Source: Lingula anatina (Eukaryota > Brachiopoda > Lingulata > Lingulida > Lingulidae). Taken from it: a stretch of 34,684 bases of DNA. Every line of letters starts with the position of its first letter. Position 1 is the first letter of the stretch. Below, one piece after another: positions 11,728 to 22,700 of this stretch. The notes under the pieces were generated by a model that was not told the DNA's origin, searched no databases, and saw only the letters and a list, made by a program, of their open reading frames with translations. Made by a program: the position numbers and the translations under genes. Location of the stretch: the NCBI RefSeq assembly GCF_001039355.2, contig NW_019773840.1, forward strand, positions 1 through 34,684. Reading direction: 5' to 3'.

Positions 11728-14700
11728 TTTTACTAGAGTATACATGTATATATACCACTAAATACAGTAATTGTACCAAGTTTGTAGATATAACACCTTA
11801 ACAGCAGGTGCTGGCAATGGCTCCCCACCAGTTCACTGTGATGTCTTATCTCCAGAAGTCCCCCAGGCAATGAGAGAGTGGCACCACCATCTAGAACTCT
11901 GTCACATATCTATTGTTACTCTTGGTATGCTGCCATTAATATGTGTCATTTATGTTTCCTGCTTTCAAGGACTGCCAGCAGCCACTGTACAACCAAAGTG
12001 TTTTATAATTCTGTGCAGGTTGAAGGTATATATGACAAATGCTACTGTGGCAAGACACAGAATACACAATTATCAACCTAGTATTATATACATAATACAA
12101 GAGTTTTATACCTAGAACTGAAGATATAAGTATCATCACCCTTGAATTCAGTATCACATTTCATACACGTTTATGAACGATATTCTAAAGGAATTAATTT
12201 AATAATTGTCTAGACTAATTTTAGTGAATCTCATCAGTGTCTGGTTATTATGAGGTATAAATGTGCTATTTGTCGCACCTTATTGATTAGAGCTGTAGAA
12301 CAATGGCAGCAGTGATTAGTCACTGCTCATAAAAAATGTATGGTTTATCATCACAACAGACCAGCCCCATGCCAGGGGGGGGGGGTGAGGGGGGAGGTGT
12401 GAAATATACTAACTGACCATTTCAATGTACACCAAATGACCCTAGTGGTCACATAATATTGATAGATGATAATTTCAATACATTATGTGAAGTCCTATGC
12501 TTCCACGCCTGAAAGTTCATTTTAAAATTCCTGCAAAGGTTTCAGAATGAAAACTTGAAGTTACAGTATATTTGCTGAAATTGGACTGGGGTTGAAATTT
12601 TTACAATAACCCAAAATTGGTAGTTTGTCCATATATAAAATGAATTATCTATTGTAAACATTTATAAATACCTATAAAAATACTGGTTTACCACACAAAA
12701 TGTCAGCTGGTAACACTTGTGTAACCTTATGGAAGAGTGCAAACTATTTGACTGATAGGAGAGTTGAGACTATAACTAAATGCAGTTGAGAATTCACTGA
12801 ATATTGTTGCTAACACAAACAAACCCTCCCAGGTCAAGTGAAACCATGTATTCTAGGGATGAAAGTCTACAATCTACATCTACATGGACACAGCTCTGTA
12901 ATTTACCAGGCAAGATGTAAAGATGAGAGGATTTTTCAAAACTTTTAACGAAAGCTGCTTTGGCAAATAACCTTTTAAAAAATTAAATTTCACTGTATTT
13001 GCACAACATATTAGCTTATGATAATTTATTATTTTTCCTCAAGTTAAGGGATATAAATACTATTAAAGACACAATTTCCCAAACAAATTTCTGTCACACA
13101 GAAACCAAAATGACCAAAAACCTATACATGTACTAGTATAACCAAAATTTACATTAAACACTTACAGTACAGCTTTCTGAGGAGTGGATGAAAATATAGC
13201 TCTAAGCTAGCTCTATCAGTATGGAGTGTGTAGAGAATTAAATACAAGCATTACAATTACTGACGGCTCAGTTCTACATCACAGATTTTGGAAACCTTTC
13301 ATCCATTATTCACCAGCAACAATATCATGTTCTTCCCTGTACTGCAGTTATCACTCTGCTGAACTGTGACTTCTACTTCACAACACAAAACATTATCTCC
13401 TGAACTTGATATACCTACCAAATGACATTTATATCTATGAACTGTTCCCTTACTCATTTGTTGAACTTGACATTCTAAATCTTTCCAAACAATAAATTCA
13501 GATCAAACATTTCAACTTTCATCTACCTACCAGTACAATATAAATATGAACACTTCATTCTACATTTACTCATGAAATTAATACCACTCTCTGATAATAA
13601 ACTCTGACCGAATAACTGAAAACCTTTTACCTGCATAACGCATACAAAATTCTTTGCACAAAGTGTCAGTAGCCCCTCTTTTCAGACTGTGAAGTGAAGC
13701 AGTAAGAATTAGGTTTAGCTGTTGTCCTATGGCTTATGACTGCAGCCACTTACTGTCAACATGGGAGAAACTACTGAATTTACCGCTGCTCTAGGCTTGT
13801 TGACTCAAACAGGTAATGGGACGTTAATGAATAAAATAAACAAAGAAAATGTCCGTTAATATCTGCAAGTTACCTGAATTTTAGCGAACATTCCAGCTAC
13901 CTGAACTAAGCATCCCAGGGAATTAGTACATTACTTGGTTGGAGGTTTTTTAGAAGGCAGAATATGTCTTCAAGAAAATCTTGCTGACAAAATGACTTAT
14001 GGCAATTATGTAATTTATGTATTTAGTTATTATAAACTAAGTGTCAGAGGTATTTAAAATATAATGCAATTTTCTTCCTCCTTTGCAAGAATAACAAATA
14101 TAGTACATCGCTGGATGAAAACATTCTTTTATTTCCTAAAATTTATTTTTTGTTTTTTCAAGAAGTCCTATTATTCTGGCAAGTAGATAATGAGCTACAG
14201 TGTCTCCTTAATTGTAAACTTCCAATGCTCTACAGAGCTGGAAATCCCCTTTACACCAAGGTCCCTTCTTGACACTCTCTCCACTGAAACAATTTAGGAG
14301 AAGCTTAAATCAGATTTTCTCTTGGAGTAATTCCATTATAGCAGCCAGCAAATTCTGTTATAAAACCAAGGCAGGTGATGTTGGGAATGTTTATTAAGTT
14401 AAACAAGAGCAATAAACACCCTAGTTTTGTCGCAGCTCGGCTCTCTCTACACCCTAAACTGTTCACCCTGAGTTTCACAGCCTAGATTTCAGTCTACCTC
14501 TAGAATACAGGCAAACTTTCCTATTATGTCTCCTCTGCAGCCAATTACACCAGTTACTCCAGCCAATTCAAACTATATGTTCAAGGTTAATGCAGTCACC
14601 AACAAAATCACATTTACCGTGAATTTCATGAGTTTTTACACAGACCTTTGACTAGTTCATATCTCAAGTGTTCAATACAGCTTGCTGGCAGGTTTTAGCT

Positions 14701-16439
14701 GGGACTGGCACTGGCACACAGAATGAGGGAGACAGAAAACCAGGCAAACTAGGGGTCAAGTTAGAGCCACCAGCTAATCTCTTCTTTACAAGGTTTATGC
14801 AACCTCCCATCCCTAAGTTGTGAAGACAATTTCTAAGCTAAATACCAAATATACCTATGCAAATAGCCAGGGTATACACTGGAGAGGTACAGCAAGGAGG
14901 GCAAGGCACTAACATGGAGGGCAGGTAAGTGTTAGAACATCACATCTTAATGTACAGGTTCTATATAGTACCACCAGCTTTGGTCTGAGGAACATATTCC
15001 TGAACTTAGGTCTTCACGCATGCCTTGCAAAGGTGAATTTCTTAGCTTCCTTAGAACTGGGCTACCATTATTTTTTGCTGTTCTTCTTTGACTGCCAACA
15101 CATGGTGTCTGCACCATTACTCTGCATTACTTTGACTGCACTGCACTTTCTATGTGATCCAGTATGTTGTTCAATTTATTATTGATAACAGAAGAAGGCA
15201 GTTTATTTCTATACTGAAACATTAATTTTTTCTTGTTAGGATGAACAACTTAATTTGTTCATTGATGTATTTTGTAATTTTTTCTATTATTCCATTTCAA
15301 GTTTTTCATAATTTTTCTAGAATTTAGCATTAAAATATGATAGTCGGCTTTATTCATAAGACAGCAACCTTTTCACTTCAGCATTTAAAACCCGATTTCT
15401 ACTAAAACTCTAACCACCCAGACTCTCTCAATTAACCTCAATCATTTACTGCAATTACATCAAATCAGTGCTAAATTGTTAAAATACCATTACATTTTTT
15501 AAAAATTATCCTCACACATTTTTAATTTTTCTTTATCAATTATTACTATTAAATTTCTATTATCATTATTATTCCTTTCTGCCAATTAAATGATTAAAAA
15601 TAATAAACAAAAGGTAAAGTATTATCATTAAGCACCACTTGAAAATTGAAATTATAATATTGAGAATAATCCACATCCAATTTTAATCAGATATGTACGC
15701 GACTCTATAATTTATTTTTACATACTATACATTCCGCACTGTTTAAAATGTTTAGGAATTCAGAAATTGCTTCTTTAAGAGTTTTATTTATCATGTTTCA
15801 TTTGATGAAATGTGCACCAGAAAATTTTGCATTCTGTTTTTTCCCCATTCAAAAGTAGAAAAATGCTCCCCTTTAATATATCACATTGACCCAAAAAAAA
15901 GCCAATATGTTCAAATTTGTAAGTGGTCCTTTGGGGAAAATACCACAATCTGTTGTTTTCTCAAGGGAAATTTATTACCTCAATGAAACATCATTTATGT
16001 AATATAATGGCTGCAATTATCAATTTAAATCAATTCAAAATAAATTTAATTTTTAATTTGAAATATACCCTGTATTCAGCCATAAAAAAAAAAGACAATG
16101 ACAACTGACATGAAGATCTCAATCATTTCTACCGTGTAAGGATTTCATGACAGTCAGTATATATAAGTACCTCATCCTGTGACATAACGCCAAGCTCAGC
16201 TGTTAAACTACAACGTAGCACTGTGTGTGTACGTTGTTCTGGAGCAGCAGTAGTCGGTTTTCTATCAACCTGTTTCACAGATCAAATTTCACCCAAAATA
16301 TGCCCAGAGTAAATCTAACATCAAATTCATGTTTAAATAAAATACAAACCTTGATATAATTCCGTTCCTTATTTTTTCCCGTTACTTCAATTGCAGAATA
16401 ATCCAATTGCCTTTAAAAAGTTTGTTTGACATAAAACTC

Positions 16440-16695
16440 AACGAACATGTCTCATTGTTTGGGTAGCAGAATGAAATATCGCGCTGCTCGAGTCTCGCGA
16501 GAAGAACCTTGTGACGCGAGGTGGCACTACTAAACAAGATAATGTATGATGATTGCGGTTAATATAAAAAAAGAAGTTGCCAATTTTCCCCAAAAAATCC
16601 TTCAAATATACATTCATAATTATACATAGACAAAATCAGTATTCTAATGGCAGATATTTGAAACACTGTCTTGATCATTAGACTATCTTGCAAAT
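16440..16695. promoter_or_regulatory. Putative CpG-rich, possibly bidirectional promoter of DPF and the minus-strand gene
   Basis: About 200 bp before the DPF ATG there is a small CpG cluster (GCGCTGCTCG, GTGACGCGAGG) in an otherwise CpG-poor, AT-rich region. It contains the perfect palindrome TCTCGCGAGA at 16493-16502, an element known from housekeeping and divergent promoters in vertebrates. DPF leads away to the right, and the nearest gene to the left is on the minus strand, so a shared promoter is possible. No TATA box is evident. The transcription start is not determined. Confidence 0.55.
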
Positions 16696-16727
16696 ATGGC
16701 TACTCCTGCACGAAACAAAGGTTCCAG
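16696..16727 (+). CDS. DPF2: DPF exon 1
   Basis: The ATG in context AAATATGGC opens [10 protein letters not shown]. The donor is ag|GTATAG at 16728. No longer upstream frame is needed, because the family's conserved region starts only in exon 2. Confidence 0.8.
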
Positions 16728-19700
16728 GTATAGATGTCTTTAATGTTCGTTTTTCGCTGTAGTCATGACATGTGATTGGTAAAAGTATGAGTTTTTCACA
16801 TTATACCATAAGCATGATCAGTTGGGTTTTTCAATTGTTCTTATTTTGACTATTTTTAAAGGGAAACACCGAATACCCAATGCCACTCATCACCTCATGA
16901 ATAAAAATATCTTTTATCCAATTATGAGTTATTTCTGAGTCAATTTGCTATATCATTATATTGTTAGTAGTATGCATTTTAGGGGTGTTGTTTGTTGTTT
17001 ATGTTGTCTAATTTGATAACTGAAACAGCCGTTCAGTGTCATTTCACATTTAAGCCATACGCCTCTGTAAAGACTTGTAAAGTAAAGAGAGTCATATATT
17101 GCAATGCTGCATGTAAATTATAAATGTGCGGTATACAGCATTGCAACCTGCACATCAATGCCACATGCGCCTCACATGGTTTTGTTGTATTTCAGTTTGC
17201 CTGTGGTTCCGTTGTCCCCAGAGCAGTTGTACAAGGAGGCCATAGAAAATGCTGCCAGTTACAACAGCAGATTGTATTTGGAAAGTCAGATGCGACTGCC
17301 ATATGTTGACTCCAATACTGCAGTGGCACAAAGACATAGTAATCTATGGGTCAGTTACAGACAGAGAATGCCAGGTAGGGTGCCTGTGTAGTAATCTATG
17401 GGTCAGTTACAGACAGAGAATGCCAGGTAGGGTGCCTGTGTAGTAATCTATGGGTCAGTTACAGACAGAGAATGCCAGGTAGGGTGCCTGTGTAGTCAAG
17501 AAAATGTGGAAGATGTCATCTTTAACTTTTAAAATTATATAAGAGAAATTGTCAGGGCTTAATGATTTTTAAATTTTCAATGTAATTATAAGAATTAAGA
17601 GCCTTGAGATCTCATAATTTGAATATGATTTTGATATAATGAAAACTCTGTGATGCTGTGATTTCAGGGACCCGTGCTGGCCAGATCTATTCATACCCTG
17701 CCAAACGGTGGAGGAAGAAAAAGCGAGCTGTGCCTCTGGAAGAAATCAGTATTACCAAGGCCACAGACATAGAGACTGGAGAAGCAGGTGGGTTTTATTG
17801 TTAAATCAGTATTACCAAGGTCACAGACATAGAGACTGGAGAAGCAGGTGGGTTTTATTGTTAAATCAGTATTACCAAGGTCACAGACATAGAGACTGGA
17901 GAAGCAGGTGGGTTTTATTGTTAAATCAGTATTACCAAGGTCACAGACATAGAGACTGGAGAAGCAGGTGGGTTTTATTGTTAAATCAGTATTACCAAGG
18001 TCACAGACATAGAGACTGGAGAAGCAGGTGGGTTTTATTGTTAAATCAGTATTACCAAGGTCACAGACATAGAGACTGGAGAAGCAGGTGGGTTTTATTG
18101 TTAAATCAGTATTACCAAGGTCACAGACATAGAGACTGGAGAAGCAGGTGGGTTTTATTGTTAAATCAGTATTACCAAGGTCACAGACATAGAGACTGGA
18201 GAAGCAGGTGGGTTTTATTGTTAAATCAGTATTACCAAGGTCACAGACATAGAGACTGGAGAAGCAGGTGGGTTTTATTGTTAAATCAGTATTACCAAGG
18301 TCACAGACATAGAGACTGGAGAAGCAGGTGGGTTTTATTGTTAAATCAGTATTACCAAGGTCACAGACATAGAGACTGGAGAAGCAGGTGGGTTTTATTG
18401 TTAAATCAGTATTACCAAGGTCACAGACATAGAGACTGGAGAAGCAGGTGGGTTTTATTGTTAAATCAGTATTACCAAGGTCACAGACATAGAGACTGGA
18501 GAAGCAGGTGGGTTTTATTGTTAAATCAGTATTACCAAGGTCACAGACATAGAGACTGGAGAAGCAGGTGGGTTTTATTGTTAAATCAGTATTACCAAGG
18601 TCACAGACATAGAGACTGGAGAAGCAGGTGGGTTTTATTGTTAAATCAGTATTACCAAGGTCACAGACATAGAGACTGGAGAAGCAGGTGGGTTTTATTG
18701 TTAAATCAGTATTACCAAGGTCACAGACATAGAGACTGGAGAAGCAGGTGGGTTTTATTGTTAAATCAGTATTACCAAGGTCACAGACATAGAGACTGGA
18801 GAAGCAGGTGGGTTTTATTGTTAAATCAGTATTACCAAGGTCACAGACATAGAGACTGGAGAAGCAGGTGGGTTTTATTGTTAAATCAGTATTACCAAGG
18901 TCACAGACATAGAGACTGGAGAAGCAGGTGGGTTTTATTGTTAAATCAGTATTACCAAGGTCACAGACATAGAGACTGGAGAAGCAGGTGGGTTTTATTG
19001 TTAAATCAGTATTACCAAGGTCACAGACATAGAGACTGGAGAAGCAGGTGGGTTTTATTGTTAAATCAGTATTACCAAGGTCACAGACATAGAGACTGGA
19101 GAAGCAGGTGGGTTTTATTGTTAAATCAGTATTACCAAGGTCACAGACATAGAGACTGGAGAAGCAGGTGGGTTTTATTGTTAAATCAGTATTACCAAGG
19201 TCACAGACATAGAGACTGGAGAAGCAGGTGGGTTTTATTGTTAAATCAGTATTACCAAGGTCACAGACATAGAGACTGGAGAAGCAGGTGGGTTTTATTG
19301 TTAAATCAGTATTACCAAGGTCACAGACATAGAGACTGGAGAAGCAGGTGGGTTTTATTGTTAAATCAGTATTACCAAGGTCACAGACATAGAGACTGGA
19401 GAAGCAGGTGGGTTTTATTGTTAAATCAGTATTACCAAGGTCACAGACATAGAGACTGGAGAAGCAGGTGGGTTTTATTGTTAAATCAGTATTACCAAGG
19501 TCACAGACATAGAGACTGGAGAAGCAGGTGGGTTTTATTGTTAAATCAGTATTACCAAGGTCACAGACATAGAGACTGGAGAAGCAGGTGGGTTTTATTG
19601 TTAAATCAGTATTACCAAGGTCACAGACATAGAGACTGGAGAAGCAGGTGGGTTTTATTGTTAAATCAGTATTACCAAGGTCACAGACATAGAGACTGGA

Positions 19701-22700
19701 GAAGCAGGTGGGTTTTATTGTTAAATCAGTATTACCAAGGTCACAGACATAGAGACTGGAGAAGCAGGTGGGTTTTATTGTTAAATCAGTATTACCAAGG
19801 TCACAGACATAGAGACTGGAGAAGCAGGTGGGTTTTATTGTTAAATCAGTATTACCAAGGTCACAGACATAGAGACTGGAGAAGCAGGTGGGTTTTATTG
19901 TTAAATCAGTATTACCAAGGTCACAGACATAGAGACTGGAGAAGCAGGTGGGTTTTATTGTTAAATCAGTATTACCAAGGTCACAGACATAGAGACTGGA
20001 GAAGCAGGTGGGTTTTATTGTTAAATCAGTATTACCAAGGTCACAGACATAGAGACTGGAGAAGCAGGTGGGTTTTATTGTTAAATCAGTATTACCAAGG
20101 TCACAGACATAGAGACTGGAGAAGCAGGTGGGTTTTATTGTTAAATCAGTATTACCAAGGTCACAGACATAGAGACTGGAGAAGCAGGTGGGTTTTATTG
20201 TTAAATCAGTATTACCAAGGTCACAGACATAGAGACTGGAGAAGCAGGTGGGTTTTATTGTTAAATCAGTATTACCAAGGTCACAGACATAGAGACTGGA
20301 GAAGCAGGTGGGTTTTATTGTTAAATCAGTATTACCAAGGTCACAGACATAGAGACTGGAGAAGCAGGTGGGTTTTATTGTTAAATCAGTATTACCAAGG
20401 TCACAGACATAGAGACTGGAGAAGCAGGTGGGTTTTATTGTTAAATCAGTATTACCAAGGTCACAGACATAGAGACTGGAGAAGCAGGTGGGTTTTATTG
20501 TTAAATCAGTATTACCAAGGTCACAGACATAGAGACTGGAGAAGCAGGTGGGTTTTATTGTTAAATCAGTATTACCAAGGTCACAGACATAGAGACTGGA
20601 GAAGCAGGTGGGTTTTATTGTTAAATCAGTATTACCAAGGTCACAGACATAGAGACTGGAGAAGCAGGTGGGTTTTATTGTTAAATCAGTATTACCAAGG
20701 TCACAGACATAGAGACTGGAGAAGCAGGTGGGTTTTATTGTTAAATCAGTATTACCAAGGTCACAGACATAGAGACTGGAGAAGCAGGTGGGTTTTATTG
20801 TTAAATCAGTATTACCAAGGTCACAGACATAGAGACTGGAGAAGCAGGTGGGTTTTATTGTTAAATCAGTATTACCAAGGTCACAGACATAGAGACTGGA
20901 GAAGCAGGTGGGTTTTATTGTTAAATCAGTATTACCAAGGTCACAGACATAGAGACTGGAGAAGCAGGTGGGTTTTATTGTTAAATCAGTATTACCAAGG
21001 TCACAGACATAGAGACTGGAGAAGCAGGTGGGTTTTATTGTTAAATCAGTATTACCAAGGTCACAGACATAGAGACTGGAGAAGCAGGTGGGTTTTATTG
21101 TTAAATCAGTATTACCAAGGTCACAGACATAGAGACTGGAGAAGCAGGTGGGTTTTATTGTTAAATCAGTATTACCAAGGTCACAGACATAGAGACTGGA
21201 GAAGCAGGTGGGTTTTATTGTTAAATCAGTATTACCAAGGTCACAGACATAGAGACTGGAGAAGCAGGTGGGTTTTATTGTTAAATCAGTATTACCAAGG
21301 TCACAGACATAGAGACTGGAGAAGCAGGTGGGTTTNTCTTTCTTTCTGTTGATTTGTCTCTATGCATTGCACTGTAGACTTGTGCATCTTTTTTGAGGGA
21401 CCATCTAAAAAATCACATGGTTTCTGTACATTAATGTTGGATAGTCACTGAAATCCAGCCTTTGGATGTCATTGCCTTTGGGGGTGGGGGTGGGGGTGTT
21501 AATGTCCTAGCCATAACAGCCTATATTTTATCAAGACAGGTTATATCAGTTAAAATTCCACACACATTGTAAAAGATTCCACAATATGATAGTAACAGCG
21601 AGTTGCCATGTCACTCTAACTCATTCTACTATTTCTCAAGCTTTTTCTATTTCTAACTGCAGTTTGTCTAATGCAGGTTAAACTGTGGATGTAAATGGCT
21701 CTCCTTAAAGAATGCTATGTTGGTTCCTAACATGGAAAATGCAATTTGTAAAAATATTACAGTTTCAGTCCGTCTGTTTTTAATAATGTGATGTGTTTTC
21801 TCGATGAGAACTATCTTTAATGGCCATATATTAGCAGATGGTGTAACTGAATTGCTTGAAATAGAATGAGTTGGTCTGGGCAAATGTTATGATTGGTTTT
21901 ATTTTCAATGGATTTTATTGTGCAGGGTGTTTGTATCAGGAATCGTCTTTTTCCAATTACTCTGATACTACACAGTTGTACATGGCTGTTATTTTTTAGA
22001 AATACTTTGCCAAGAGTTTTGTATCATGAATTTGAAATAACTCTCATTCTAAATTTGTACATGACTGATTTGACAGAAATATTTTACAAGTTTGGAGTTT
22101 TTTGCATGTTGGTATCTTTGGTGATCATTTACTGACTGTCATGGCTTCATGCATTTGACTGATTTCTCACAAACTGAATATTTACCACTGTTTAAAAGGA
22201 CCTGGATTTGCAGAAACCATGTGAGTTCATTAGATGACTGCTAAGTGACAGTTTTACAGTAGTAAGTGCAGTCAGGTCATTTCCATTGTCAACATCATTT
22301 CAGTCCCGTCATCTCTTGTTTACACACTTTCTTGTCTATGTCCATTTTTTATTCATGATTATAGTTGTTATTGTCTTGTGTCATCACTAAAATGTACATT
22401 TCTTGCATGTGAGGAATGTTAGTAAAATTTAATGAGGTTTAGGTGCAGCAATGATTCAAAACACTTCCATATTTTCTTGTCTTTATTATTATGTACAAAC
22501 ATTTTTTTATGATTTTGACATTGGGCACCCTAAACTTCCACAGTATAACATAAAAGGCACATACACTTCTATTTTAATTTCTTATATAGGACATGGTACA
22601 GACTATATGTATTTGTTCAGTAGTTGTAATATTTTCACTTCTTTGCAATATCATGGGCTTCTTACAGATTTGGAAAACTTTGGCCAACTGATGAAAGTTA

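Larger units (their letters stand above)
8615..16439. other. Large gene-free region upstream of ARHGEF33-like exon 1
   Basis: This is probably the 5' intron or UTR region of the minus-strand gene. I find no exon that I can defend on either strand. The 114-codon plus frame at 11771-12115 has no family features. The region holds the MITE-like element, the 60-bp duplication, the microsatellites, a G-run tract at 12367-12390 and many poly-T runs. A 5' UTR exon of the minus-strand gene may be hidden here. Confidence 0.5.

Noticed and set aside
11771-12115. 114-codon plus-strand frame
   Set aside because: It has no recognisable domain, splice context or partner exons; overlapping frames on both strands suggest chance.
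12367-12390. G-run tract as a G-quadruplex regulatory site (also 21479-21497)
   Set aside because: Long G runs could fold, but no promoter or conserved context supports a role; they are likely simple sequence.
17708-21352. 1214-codon open frame through the 60-bp array
   Set aside because: It is a different frame from the DPF exon and open only because the 60-bp unit lacks stops in that frame. The DPF frame reaches TAA in each unit. The repeating sequence has no family features.
22200-22240. Possible C2H2 exon start (KPCEF after ttgcag)
   Set aside because: A stop follows within a few codons and no finger pattern continues.
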